Below are positions 1 to 12,533 of a DNA stretch of 64,000 nt, one piece after another. This stretch comes from Spirodela intermedia. Taxonomy: Eukaryota; Streptophyta; Magnoliopsida; Alismatales; Araceae. How positions within the stretch are numbered: position 1 is the first letter of the stretch; every line of letters starts with the position of its first letter. The stretch spans positions 4,400,501 to 4,464,500 of the forward strand of contig LR746281.1 of assembly GCA_902729315.2 (NCBI GenBank), read 5' to 3'. The position numbers were made by a program, and so were the translations under genes. Under the pieces are notes generated by a model, which saw only the letters and a program-made list of their open reading frames with translations, ran no database searches and was not told the DNA's origin.

Positions 1-693
1 CCTTTTATCGCGAATCGTTCAGCAATTTTAGTAGCAATACTCCACGAATCGCGTTGACGAGATTTTTGCCGCTGATCCAGCGATTCTCGTTGCTTAATCC
101 TTCACCGGTGATCTGCAGAAAAGTCGCGATAATGAGATAAAAATATATGAATTTTGACTCTGGGAGGATTCGAACCTGCGCCGGTCGTCCCGCCTCTTCT
201 GAGGAAGGTGTGACGGGGGTTTAGTCCCACATCGGTTGTACGCCGAGTTTTCGGGCGAATATATAGTAATGTTAGCTTTGTCAGCGGAGTACCTTCTCTC
301 GCGTGTACGACTACTCCTTGCCCCACAGTCGGCTGGCCACTAGTGACATGGAAGGAGAGTGGCGTACGCGCATGCCCTGTCGGTCCCCAAGCCAAGCCGC
401 TCGAGCCCCTGCTCGCGGCTTACTCCCCAACTGCGCTTCTGACCCGCTTGCAGGCCCGGCTGGCCGGCGGGCTCCCCTATTTTTGCAATATTTTTATTTT
501 TAATTGTTCTTCATTTATCTCAAAAGTAAGACTGTATAAATCATATAAAATTACATAATTACCCAAAAATTCACGTTAATCAATTGAAAACCAAAAATCA
601 TTCTTTAACACAAATATAAGTCTATTTATCATGAGTTAAGGCTAAAACTATATTATTTACTAATTATTAACTCATGATAATAAAGACTTATCA
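1..693 (-). mobile_element. Partial LTR, Athila/Tat-like Ty3 family (copy A)
   Basis: This is a partial LTR read on the minus strand. Its terminal TGATAAG lies at 693 and the other end is cut by the window edge. It shares blocks in the same order with 694-1728, 11880-12533 and 51768-53394: the AT-rich terminal hairpin, a GC-rich block near 365-480, a TATA-like stretch near 255-270, and a block near 215-240 whose minus-strand reading contains CCGATGTGGGACTAAA. It is the least decayed copy in the GC-rich block. It encodes no protein. Confidence 0.75.
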
Positions 694-1728
694 ACTATCA
701 CCTAGTAGAGTGGAAAAACGATGACTTTGCGGCTCTTTGACGACTATCACCTGACAGAGAGGAGCTAGATGGAGGTGGGGCACGTGTCAAGGAGCTTCAT
801 CCTTAGATCCGTACAACAAGAGGAGGCTCTTCATCACATCTAATACACTCTCAAGAGGTGGCAACTCACCTCTTCCCAATAACAGCTTTTTTGTTGATTA
901 ATTAGAGTTGATTTACTTGATAGATTTTCAATCTTTTTATCATGAATCGTTCAATAATTTTAGTAACAATACTTTGTGAATCACGTTAATAAGATTTTCG
1001 CCGATGATCTAGTGATTCTTGCAACTTAATCCTTCACCAGCAATCTACAAAAAAGTCATAATAATCAAATAAAAAATATGAGTTTTGACTTTGGGAGGAT
1101 TCAAATCTGTGCTAGTTGCCTACTTACATGAAATAGATTGACATAAATACTATAATGCCTTTATAAAATGATGTCATCATGATATATCTTTGTTATAAAT
1201 AAGGGGTATTATAGGTATTAAAATCGTCAAAGTTTTTATGAGGAAGATGTAATGCTGGTTTAGTCCCACATTACTTATGCATTGAAGTTTCAGGTGAACA
1301 TATAGTAATATTACATTTGTAAGTAAGTCTTTTTCTCCTACGTGTACGACCACTCTTTGCCCCACGGTCGACTGGCCACTAGTGATGTGAAAGGAGAGTG
1401 GCGCACACGTGCCCCTATCAATCTTACCAGGTCGAACCCCTACTCGTGGCTCCTCCCCCACTACACTTCCGACTTGCTTGTGGGCCCAGCTAGCCGGTGG
1501 GTACCCCTTATTTTGTTTTATTTTTATTTCTTTTTCTTCATGTATCTCAAAAATAAGACTGTAAAAATCATATAAACTTGTATAAAATCACATAATTAGC
1601 TAAAAATATACTAATTAATTGAAAACTACTTTTTATAATTTAATACAAATATAATTTTTTTTATCATGAATTAAGACTAAAACTATATTATTTACTAATT
1701 ATTAACTCATGATAATGAAGACTTATCA
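694..1728 (-). mobile_element. Second partial LTR of the same family (copy B)
   Basis: This minus-strand LTR fragment abuts copy A. It starts in the middle of the LTR (the sequence around 700-830 corresponds to 52440-52590 of the fuller copy) and ends with the terminal TGATAAG at 1728. It is more decayed than copy A, with many C-to-T type differences. Two partial LTRs head-to-tail without an internal region suggest recombination or nested deletion. Confidence 0.72.
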
Positions 1729-2704
1729 CCCAACCTCTATGAAAATGATATAACAAATTAGTAAAATGATGTAGAAAACTATGAATTAAATGATATTGCA
1801 ACATAAATAATTTATAAAGGCTCTTGAGAATAAGAGAGTAGAGGAATAACTACTTAGTCAACCTATAGAAAGACTAAAGAACTATCTAACAATAGGATTT
1901 CAATAGGGGGAGTGTAGTAATATGAATTAAGAAAAAAACCCACGAAATGAAAATGTCAGAATAATGAATAAATTTTAGAGTGAGAAAATTTGACCTAATC
2001 TTTATCCCTAAATATTAGAAAAAAAGAAAAATGTAGACAACCAAAAATAAAATTAAATAGGAATAGAAGAAAAAATTATAAATGATACCAATAAAATTCT
2101 AAAAAAGAGGACAGCCATTTTATTCCTAAAGCCCTAGACAAAGAAAGAAAAGAACACAATGAAGAAATAAAAAAAAATACAAGATGTGTAAATTAATCTT
2201 CTTTTACTCACTATCATTGAACATCTTCTTAAATATGCTAAAGTTTTCAAAGAAATATGTACACCAAAAAAGACACCTAAAGTAGAAAAATTATCTATGA
2301 ATGCTAAAACAAAAAATAAATATTTTTTTATTAAATAAATGACCATATAAATTGAGAGATATTGGTGCTCTTTAATTTCATATGATATTAGTGGATTTAT
2401 TTTTCAAAATGTATTACTTGACACTAGTGCTAGTATTAATTTATTACCTGTAAGTATTTGTGATAAATTTAACATTGCTGATCTTCAACATTCTATTTTT
2501 ACCTTATAATTTATTGATAGATCCATTAAAAATCCTAAAGGTATTTTAAAAAATATGACAATGATACTTAAAGGGTTTAAATTTATAATTGATTTTATAG
2601 TGCTGAAATTAAATTTTAATTGACAGTTTTATAATACCCTAATCATCTTAGAGAGATTATTTCTGTATATATGAAAGAGAAATATTGACTTTCTCATAGA
2701 TGTT

Positions 2705-3061
2705 GTGAAAATTTCATATGGAGAACAATCAGTAGAAATTAAAAATTTTGAGGTATCAAATGATCTTAAGAAATTTCAAGTATATGATCGTCATACTATA
2801 GATCCTTTTGATGATTTTGATGATCTAGATGTTATTAATGAGCATTTGCTAAAAGCATTAGAAGAAATAGAAAATATAAATTTGGGAGAAAAAAAAGAAG
2901 AAGATCATTCAAATTTAGAGTTGAAACCTCTTACCTTTAGTTTAAAATATGTATTTTTGGAGAAAAATAATTTATTTCCTGTTATTATTACAGCTTATTT
3001 GAGTGAGGAACAAGAAAAAAAAATTAATGTACTTCAAAATAATAAAAAAATTAATTACTAA
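2705..3061 (+). pseudogene. Protease-RT spacer fragment of Athila-like pol
   Basis: An open stretch of 118 codons between the protease motif and the reverse transcriptase of the decayed element. It is acidic in the middle (an EEIENINLGEKKEED-type stretch) and ends in the LELKPL ... PVIITAYLSEEQE signature seen upstream of RT in Athila/Tat polyproteins. It is a remnant of a polyprotein, not an independent gene. Confidence 0.7.
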
Positions 3062-4693
3062 AGAATAGATGATCTGAATGATATTGATATGAGTGTATGA
3101 ATACATAGTATATATCCAAAGGGGATAGAACTAGCAAGGAATCATAATGAAGATTAAATCCTAACATGATGGAAATTATAAAACAGAATTTTTTCAAGTG
3201 GCTGACTATTGATATTATTTATCTTATTTCAAATAGATTAATTTTACACAAGTGGTGCCAAAAAAAATAGGGATCATAATTATAAAAAATAAAAAATGAG
3301 GATGAAATAAAAATGAGGTTAACTACCAATTCAAGGGTTTGAGTTGATTATAGAAAAATAAATTCAGTTACTAGAAAAGATCATTTACCTCTATCATTTA
3401 TTGATCAAATTCTCAAAAACTTAGTTAAGAAAAACTTTCTTTTCTTTTCTAGATGGATGTTAAGGTTATAATTAAATTGATATAAATCCTTTAAATCAAG
3501 AAAAAATGACTTTCACTTGTCCATTTGGTATTCATAATTTTAAACACATGCCTTTTGCATTGTATAATGCTCCAACCACATTTCAAAGATGTATAATGTC
3601 TAATTTTTCTGATATAATTGAAAAATGTATGAAATTTTTTGGATAATTTTTCTATTTTGGTGAATCATTTGAAAAATGCTTAAATTATTTACAGCATGCA
3701 CTTGTGAAATGTATGAAGAAAAAATTAGTTGAGTTTGGAGAAATGACAATTTATGATTAGAGAGAGAGTTGCGTTAGGTCATATTGTGAGTGGAAGTGAT
3801 TTAGAGGTGGATAGAGAAAAAATTATATTATATTTAAATAAAACCCCTAAATTTAGTAAAACAAATTAGATCTTTTTTAGTCATGTAAATTATTATAGAA
3901 AATGTATTTAAGATTTTTTTAAAATTTATAAATCAATTATCATGTTATTCTCTAAAGATATACCTTTTAATTTTGATGAGAAATGTTTCAAGTCTTTTTT
4001 TGAAATTAAAAGATTACTTATTGAGGTACTCAGTTTACAAGCTTCTAATTAATCTCTTCCATTTGAAGTAATGTGTAATGCTTCAAATTATGTAGTGGAA
4101 GTTGTGCTAGGATAAAGAAAAAAGTCAAAACTCATAATAGTTTCATATGCTAGCAAAATTATATCTGATGGTTAATTAAATTATACCACGACTCAAAAAG
4201 AGTTGTTGATTATACTATATTTTTAGAAAAGATTATATCATATATTTTAAGAGCTAAAATTATTATCTATATTGATCAGGTAGTATCAAAATATTTTTTA
4301 AATAAAAAAGATGCAAAGCCACATTTATTAAGATAGACTTTATTGTTATAAGAATTTGACTTAGAAATAAAATATACAAAAGGTTTCAAAAATATTATTG
4401 CTGACCCTCTTTCTAAAATGAGTGATATACAAATAAATACAACACCTTTACAAGATGCATTTTAAGATGAACAACTGATGCTAGCTCAACATCAACCATC
4501 ACCCTAGTATGTACATATTGTCAATGTTCTAATTTCTGGAAAAATTCTATAAAATGAGATAAGAATATAAAAAATATTTTTTTATTAAGATTAGAAAATA
4601 TTTTTGACATGATCTTGATTCAAAAATTACTTAGGTAATTATCAAACTTTAAAGAGATGTGTTCCTAAGGAGGAATATCATAGCATTCTTAAT

Positions 4694-5155
4694 GTGTGCC
4701 ATTCAACTAACCATGGAAAACATTTTTCAAGACAAAAAATAATTGTAAAAATTTTCAATGTGAGTTTTTATTGGCCTATAATAATTAGAGATTTTATAGA
4801 ATTTAATAGAACATATATTTCATGTCAATTTATGAGGAACATGAATGAAAGTGATGAAATGCTCATGAATAACATGTTGGTAGTTGAAATTTTTGACATA
4901 TGGGATACAGACTTCATTGGTCTCTTATCATCTGAAAAATATGAATATATTTTGCTTGTTATTGATTATGTGTTTAAGTGGGTGAAAGTTATTCTTACTA
5001 GAACTAGTGATCATAAAAGCATGATGAAATTTGTAAAGAAAATATTTTCAAGATTTAAATGTCCTAGAGTGATTATTAGTGATAAAGAAAGAAAAATAAT
5101 GAGAAAATCGACCCACAAAATTACAAGATGTATTATGTGCTTATATAACAACTAA
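4694..5155 (+). pseudogene. Integrase core fragment of the decayed pol
   Basis: This is the longest open piece of the retroelement, 153 codons. It starts with a zinc-binding region remnant (H-S-T-N-H-G-K-H) and runs into the catalytic core, where WDTDFIGL holds the first catalytic Asp and VIISD the second in the usual Ty3 integrase layout. Frame is lost before the third catalytic residue, so it cannot give a full integrase. It has no start context of its own and is part of the polyprotein relic. Confidence 0.75.
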
Positions 5156-5460
5156 TAAAAAATCTCATAAGTATGTCCTCATTTCATCTCGTTTTTGGAA
5201 AACCATGTCATCTTTCTATGAAAATAGAATATAAAGCATTATGGGCCATAAAAAAATTTAAGTATAGATGAAAAATCAACTAGTATGTAGATAATTTTTC
5301 AGCTACATACGTAAGAGGAGTTGAGAAATGAAGCTTATGAAAGTCATAGAAATAAAGAAAAAACTAATGTTTTTTATGATAAATACATTGGTAGAAGTTT
5401 TTTTGATGTTAGATAAAAAGTATGGTTATATGATTCTAGGTTGAAATTATGATGTAGCCT

Positions 5461-6404
5461 AAGAAACAAGTTGAAGTCAACTTTGAATTTGGGCTCACTT
5501 ATCCTAAATTTGAGTCATAAAGTGAAAAGTGATAAAGAAGGAGCTCACATATGTTACAAGTGAGTTGGAGGTTAGAAAAGTAATATTTTATTTCTTACTT
5601 TATGTCATTTCACTTCTAGAAGTCAGTTTATGTCTTTTTCGTTCTATAGGGAAATTTAATATGTACTTTACTCTATACTTCAAAATCTATTTAGGATCTT
5701 TAACTATTAAGGTCTGTACATAAGATATATTCAGAATCTTTGACTATCAAAGCATGCACCTAAGATTTGTTCAGCATATCTACCTTTCAAAGTTTGTTTC
5801 AAGTACTTTTAGAGTTAGAGTATTTCTAGATTTGTCTAAGATCTCAGTATGTCATAGTTTGTTTTATGTCATTTCAAAGCTATTAGACTTTGTCTTTAGG
5901 ATCTATTAGGATCCTCTTTTTGGGAGCATCCCACCTCTTTTGTAGGCCCATCTAAAGGTCTCAATTATAACCTGAGGTCCTCACATTTTTAGTTAAATTA
6001 ATTTTCTCTACTATGTTAACCTTTTCCTTTTGCTTGTGGATTTAGGCACCCCCTTATAGATTCAAAGGTTGAAGAGTCTGAATTTCTAAATTCAAAAGCT
6101 AATTTCTTCTCCAAGATTAGAGATTTCTAGATTCAAGCCTATCTTGTTTATATTTTGCATTATTCTTGCGTCAAATTATTCTTTAGAAAATTAAAGTCAA
6201 AATGAACAAAGCCTTATGTGGTAAAAGGTATATATAATCATGAGCTATAATGATTAAAGATCTTAAAAGTGATCATAACTTTAATGTAAATAAATAGAGG
6301 CTTAAACATTACAAGAACATAAATACTTTGTAGAAAAAGAAATTTTATTATTAAAAGAAATTTAAGAGTAAAATTAATATGTCAAGTTCAAGACATTAAT
6401 TTTA
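5461..6404. other. AT-rich non-genic DNA
   Basis: No gene is recognisable. The DNA is AT-rich and probably the 3' non-coding interior of the retroelement upstream. There is no LTR end until the TAATAAG start near 6405. Confidence 0.5.
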
Positions 6405-7250
6405 GTACTTAATAAGTCTTCATTATCATGAGTTAATAATTAATAAATAATATAATATTATCTATCATGTATCCAAAGAGTATTCTAACATTTCATGCTA
6501 CTAAATCATTCTTTTAACTCTATAATAATCTTTTTAGTATCTTTTGGTATCAATCAATCTAATTGATTTAATTTTTCATACATATAATATGATGTAAAAA
6601 AATTGTAAGTTAATAGTTCTAACAATTTTGCCTTCTATTTTTAATTCTATTTTTAGTGACAATAAATTTGTCAAAAATAAATCAAAACTATCCTCTTTAT
6701 TGCTATAATTTTGAAATTTCAGCAATATATGTCTAAGGGATTGAAATGTGAGAAAAGAATCTCTAGAATTTTAAATTTTGGGTTATTTTTTCTCTACTAT
6801 TTTTGATAGTTTGTTGCTCTTGACAGAAAACTAAAAAATAGATGTTGTAGTTTTTCTAAATTTTTATTTTTTTTAGTTGATGTTCTAAGTGAACATGAAA
6901 ATAAAAATAAAAATGCAAACACATGTGCTTAATCATCCTACAACATAAATTAAGAATTAATATTTCACCCCCCAACTTAAAAATGACATTTTCCTCAATG
7001 ACAAAGAAAAATCAAAGCATAATATGCAGAAAATATAATTTTCAAGTGAACCATGCATATATGTAAAGTTAAGCACTAAAAATGTTATCATAAATGATAA
7101 AACTCATAAAGACATCACTTCAACCTTATTTTTAATTTTTCACTTCATCACTCTTCTTATTGTACTTTTTCGAAAACAAAAAAATGTAGAAAGAAATATT
7201 GTAAAATATTAAGAAAAATAAAACTTAAAAAAAAATCAAATAGAATGAAA
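6405..7250 (-). mobile_element. LTR-start scrap and inverted 3' internal region
   Basis: At 6405-6455 there is a scrap of LTR start on the + strand (TAATAAGTCTTCATTATCATG). From about 6456 to 7200 the sequence is the approximate reverse complement of 13370-14060, that is, the non-coding region between pol and the 3' LTR of the same family. Examples are the minus-strand counterpart of the TGTCATTGAGGATAATGTCA block and the AATTGATTTAATTTT block near 6555. Strand is inferred from that match. Confidence 0.6.
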
Positions 7251-9991
7251 GAAAAAACATGGGTTGCCTTCCATGCAGCACTGAATTTAATGTCTTCAGC
7301 TAGACAACTCTTATATCATATAAGATGATCTATGGCCATTAAAATATATTTATATCCCAAGGTAAGTTTCATGATATCCTTTTTCAAATTTAACATAAAT
7401 TCATATATTTCATATAAATATTTTGAGATATTTTCAGCCAAAAAACTAGAAACTAACAAAAATTTTCCTTTGCTCTAAAAATAATATTTCTATTTTGAAA
7501 AGAATATTTTCTCATTTATATCTTGTTTTGTAAGGCTCTCATTTATTAATAAATACTTTCTATTACTAGCCAAACTTCTCGATTTGTCATTATACCTCTA
7601 AATGTGATCAAGTCATATAATTTTCAAATTAGTTCTTACCCAATCTAGAATTTTTTCATCTAAATTGATATCTCTAATTCTTCCACTCACTTATTTCTTA
7701 ATGTGTTCTTTTATCTCCATAATATTCCCTTGCTCTATTTTATCTTCCATACATATTTATTCAATTTGTAAGGAGTGAAATATTTCAAGCTTATAAATAA
7801 TTATAATGGGATGTGGGTTTTGAAGGATGAAAGGATTGTTTTCTTGAATCTCAAATCTAATGAATTCAGTAAAATTCAATTTTTTTCCTCCAAAATTATC
7901 TCTATATTCATATTTATTATTTTCCTCCATTAGTTGAATCAACTCTTTTTCACGCTTTTTGTTTCTCAACTAATCAAATTCTTCACTTTCTCAAGAGCTA
8001 TCTTCTAATTTTGGTATATGATATATATCATCATCCTCACTATTAACATCTATGACTACAAAACTTTGATTAGATTTATTAATTTCATCTCCTACATTTT
8101 TCAAATCAACTGATTTTTCCTCACCTAAAATATGTTTTTCTTCATTTTTGTCTTTACTCCTTCCTATTAAAATTTAGATGATTTTTTCATAATCAACTAC
8201 TATTTCTTTATCTAAGGGCTCTTTCTTCTCATCATCCTTATTATATTCATCCATCAATTGTGAGTAATAAATGATTTTATTTAAATTTTTTAATACTATA
8301 TTTTCAGCCTTAATATTCTTATTTACTTCTAATAACTCATCTATTTCCTCTAATAATTAGAAATAAGGATCATGTAAAATATTCTCACTCAATATATTTA
8401 CTGTCCTATCATTTTCATTTCGTGGGTTTTTTTCTAAATTTATCCAAGTAGACTCTCTTTATTGAATACCTACTATTAGACAATTTCTTGAAATTTTTAT
8501 AGGTTGACTGAGTGGTTGTTCCTCTTCTCTCTTATTCTCAAAAGCCTCTATAATTTATTTTTAGTCCAACATCATTTGATCCATATATTGTTACATCATT
8601 GTCATAGCATCGGGTTGGATTTGAAAGAGCTGATTTGTTTGAAATCTGTGTTCCTATTTTGGACGAAATTTAGAATTTAAATTGAATCTAAATGCTTCTA
8701 GATTTTGAATATTATTTGAGTTTCTCCACAAAAAATTATTCCCCTGATTAAGATTATAAGAATTAGAAAAATATTTCCTACTTTTACTAAAATCATGGGG
8801 TACTTGCACATGCTCTTGCCTAAAATAAAATGATGATCTAAATTATAATATTAAAATTCAAAATGATTATTTTCACCATATATAGGACAGTCACTATATG
8901 CATTCAATTGAAGGTTAGGAGGCTTTCTAATATTCTCAATAAGTAAAGTAAGTTTTTCTAATCTTTAATAATCTGATTAACTTCATTTCTTAAATTAGAA
9001 TCATCATCATCATCATATAATTTATAAATTCATCTCTTCTTATTCCTATCATATAATTCAAAAGAAGTTTGATCTCTAAAATTTTCACTTAAATTCTCAT
9101 AAAGATTGTAAATCTCATCAAGGGTTTTCTCCATAAAAGCTTCTATGCATATAAAATGAATCATATTTTTATGTTGTTCTAATAATCCATCATAAAAAAT
9201 TTATTGAGCTGGCACTTAGGTATAGCATGATGAGAACATTTTCTAAGTAAATCTTTGAATTTTTCCTATGTCTCATGTCATGTTTCTCCTGACCTTTGAG
9301 AAAAACTTCATATATACTTCTTCATATTTTGAGTTTTTCTTAAGAGATAAAATTTTCAAAGAAAGACATATTCTATGTCTTTCCAACTAATTAATTACTT
9401 ATCTAATGTGGATAGCCAATACTAGTTTTGTCCCTAAATATATGAGGAAATAATTTTATCATAATAATTTCTAGTGTAACTTGACAAAGATTAACTAAAT
9501 CACATACCACATGAAATTTTTTTAAATGTTGATGAAGTTCCTCTAAAGGCAATTCATGAAAATTAGGGAGTATTTGTAAAATTTTTTAATTTATTTCGAA
9601 TTTAACAGTGGGTGCTAATGGGACTTTAATATTAGATGTTCATTGAAATGAATTAGAGATATAATGATTTTTATGACCATAGAATTGTTCTCAGTTTAAC
9701 CTATACTTCCTTCAAGATCCATCAAAATTAATTTCTCTTTTAGATTTTTAGTTTTGAATGAAATAATGAAATGATCTTCTACCATACATAAAAAATCAAT
9801 AAATTTGAGAAAAAACTTTAATAATTATTACCCTCCTTCAATATAATCCAATCCTTGTCCTGCTTCTCTTCATTCCCTCTTTTTTTTTCAATAAAAAGAA
9901 AATAAAACAAGAGTTATTTTTTTTGTGTACTCTAAGAGAAAAATAAAAAAATACTAAATATTATGTAATACATTCTCAGCAACAGTGCCAA
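7251..9991 (-). mobile_element. Athila/Tat-like internal region with gag but no pol
   Basis: Read on the minus strand from 9991 downward. First comes a primer-binding-site-like block, then a decayed gag: near 9540-9400 the minus strand reads EELHQHLKKFH ... DLVNLCQVT ... IKLFPHIF, the usual retrotransposon gag pattern. An acidic gag C-terminal part follows (about 8600-8000). It then passes straight to the GGAAGGCAACCCATG hallmark (7257-7275) that normally follows pol. No RT, RNase H or integrase is seen, so the element is internally deleted. Frames are broken throughout. Confidence 0.7.
9971..9991 (-). other. Primer-binding-site-like block next to LTR
   Basis: On the minus strand this reads TTGGCACTGTTGCTGAGAAT. 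It is a decayed form of the TGGCGCCGTTGCCGGGGA block that follows the 5' LTR in Athila/Tat-type plant Ty3 elements. It lies seven bases beyond the LTR edge at 9999, where a primer-binding site is expected. The assignment rests on remembered family consensus plus position. Confidence 0.6.
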
Positions 9992-9998
9992 AATTCGA

Positions 9999-10772
9999 TG
10001 TTAGTCATTTTATAGTAAATCATGAAAATTTAAATTTTATAAAACTAGAAAATACTAATTTTCAAATATTCAAAAGTATTTTTGAATAAATGTATCAATT
10101 ATAATTCAATACAACTTACAAAAATAGTGGTAATTTTCAAGGTCAATCACAAAGATGTAATATAATATGAGATAATTATTCACATTTTTCCTCAAAGAAT
10201 ATAATTTTCTATAAATTATATACTAGGAAACGAAAATAAAATATATTTAGAATTTGTGAAAAATAGAAATAAGGGTGTAGACGTCAGAATGACATCAGCA
10301 CCCGACAAACACAAATCAGGCAAAAATAGAGTTTCATCGGGTAATACTTATGTAAGCAATTATAGATGATTTAATTGATCAAATTAGGATATGTAAAAGT
10401 TAGACGAATCATAATTGAATGAAGTATATCTTGGTAAATTTAAATCACATAAATTATTACTAAATGAAGCAAAAATTAAGTTGAAAGTAGGAAAACAAAG
10501 TTCTAGCATCGTGGTGGTGATGCGTCGGCAATGCACTAGAGTCTTGAGCATTCGAGAGGATCATCGTGTAGTGTCTATAGCTTCGAAGGCTCTCTTTGGA
10601 CAAGGACTATGTGGGTAATCTTTAGATCTCCATGTAAAGTCTAGAGATTAATGAAATGAATCATCGAATAATCTCGTGTGACTATCACTTGACGAAGTGG
10701 AAAAATAATGACTTTGCGACTCTTTGACAGTCATCACTCGACAGAGAAGAACTGAATGGAGGTGAAGGGTGT
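9999..10772 (-). mobile_element. LTR 3' half, minus orientation (array segment 1)
   Basis: The lower-coordinate edge carries the LTR terminus (TGTTAGTCATTTTATAGTAAATCA), adjacent to the primer-binding-site block of the gag element. The sequence parallels 51768-52530 in the fuller copy. It breaks off at about 10772, where the next LTR piece begins in the opposite orientation. Confidence 0.75.
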
Positions 10773-11879
10773 GTCATAAGTTTTCATTATGATGAATTAA
10801 TATTTAATAAATAATATATTTTTAGTCTTAACTCATAATAAATAGACTTATATTTATGTTAAAGTGTGAAAAGTGATTTTCAATTGATTAACGTGAGTTT
10901 TTGGGTAATTATGTAATTTTATACAATTTTAACAATCTTACTTTTGAGATATATGAAGGAAAAAAAATTAAAATAAAAATATAGCAAAATGAGGGGGACC
11001 CACTAGCCAGCCAGGCCTACAAGCGGGTCGGAAGCGTAGTTGGGCAAGAGCCGCAAGTAGGGGCTCGAGTGACTTGAATTGATGAGCATACCAGATGCGA
11101 TGAAAAACCTCCTCTTGCTACATAGACCTGACAATGAAGCTCCCTAACACATGCCCCACCTACATCTAGCTCCTCTCTGTCAAGTGATAGTCATCAGAGA
11201 GTTGTAGAGTCGCCATTTTTTCGCTCTGCCAGGTGATAACCATCAGAGATGATTTGACGACTCATTTCATTAATCTCTAGACTTTACTAGGAGATCTAGA
11301 GATTACCCACATCATCTTTGTCCAAGGAGAGCCTTTGAGGCCATGGACACTACACGACTATCCTCTCGAACACTTAGGATTCTAGTGCATCGTTGACGCA
11401 TCGCTGCCGCGACGTTGGAACTCTTTTTTCCTACTTTCAACTTAGTTTACACTTCATTTAGTGATAACTTATATGATTTTAATTTACTAAAATATATTTC
11501 TTTCAATTATGATTCTTCTAGCTTTTACAAATCTTAATTTGATCAATTAAATCGTCTATAATTGCTTATGTAAGAATTGCTTACTATAATCACTAGGATG
11601 TCATCTTGACATCCTCATCCTTATTTTCCTTTTTCGTGAATTTTAAATATACTCCCTTTTTATTTCATAGTATAAAATTCATAGAAAGTAGTATTCTTTG
11701 GGAAAAATTCTGAATAATTAACATATATTATATTATATCTTTGTGATTGACTTAGAAAATTACTGCTATTTTTGAAATTTTTATTCAATTATACTTGATA
11801 TATTTATTTAGAAATACTTATAAATATCCAAAAATTTATATTTTTTAGTTTTATAAATTTTAGATTTGTGTAATTTAAT
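10773..11879 (+). mobile_element. LTR piece, plus orientation (array segment 2)
   Basis: Starts with the LTR terminus TCATAAGTTTTCATTATGATG. It has the GC-rich block near 10990-11070, then jumps over the central LTR (promoter part missing) to the block near 11095-11400 and the distal half. It stops at about 11880, before the CTAAGTCA end. It is in inverted orientation to the previous segment. Confidence 0.72.
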
Positions 11880-12533
11880 AGCACATTTTTAGTAACAATG
11901 CTCTACAAATCACATTGATAAAATTTTCACCAATGATCTAATGATTTTGGCAGCTTAATCCTTTACTAGCGATCTATAGAAAAGTCACAATAATCAAATG
12001 AAAAATATGAGTTTTGGCTCTTGGAGGATTTGAACATGTGCTAGTTGCATACCTTCGAAGCCTTTTAAGGGAAAGTGTGACGCGGGTTTAGTCCTGCATC
12101 ACTTGTGCATTGAAGTTTTAGGTGAATAAATACTAATATCACATTTTCAAGCAATGAATCCTTTTCTCCCATATGTACGACTACTCTTTGCCTCACATTC
12201 GGTTGACCACTAGTGACGTGGAAGGGGAGTGGCACACGCATGCCCCCATCAGTCCTAGCCGCTCAAGCCTCTACTCGTGGCTCTCCTCAACTACATTGCC
12301 GACCTACTTTTATAATATTTTTATTTTAATTTATTTTTATTCATTTATCTTAAAAATAAGACTATAAAAATTATATAAATTTGTAGAAAATCATATAATT
12401 AGCCAATAATTCACATTAATCAATTAAAAATCATTTTTCACATTTTAATATAAATATAAGTCTATTTATCATTATTTAAGACTAAAATTATATTATTTAC
12501 TAATTATTAATTCATGATAATAAAGACTTATTA
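11880..12533 (-). mobile_element. LTR piece, minus orientation (array segment 3)
   Basis: Resumes at the AGTAACAATGCTCTAC block (compare 29-55 and 52730-52760) and runs through the TATA-like and GC-rich blocks to the LTR terminus, ending in AAAGACTTATTA at 12533. It contains the terminal hairpin in decayed form. Confidence 0.72.

Larger units (their letters stand above)
1740..5460 (+). mobile_element. Decayed Ty3/gypsy (Athila/Tat-like) gag 3' end and pol
   Basis: Stops and frameshifts throughout make this non-functional, but the order of a Ty3/gypsy pol is legible. The gag 3' end (about 1740-2100) matches the reverse complement of 8400-8570. A protease motif DTSAS lies near 2420. A spacer (2705-3061) contains LELKPL and the PVIIxAxLSxEQE pattern typical of the Athila/Tat clade. 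Reverse transcriptase pieces lie at about 3320-3720 (VDYRKINSVTRKDHLPL, then CPFG and PFALYNAPTTFQRC). RNase H is at about 4040-4450. Integrase begins near 4690 (HSTNHGKHFS, then TDFIGL and VIISD) and continues to a decayed GKPCHLP-like block near 5190-5270. This is a relic, not an active element. Confidence 0.85.

Noticed and set aside
155-230. tRNA gene suggested by a perfect T-loop-like motif
   Set aside because: No acceptor stem pairing, anticodon arm or A-box; the motif belongs to the repeated LTR and recurs in decayed form elsewhere.
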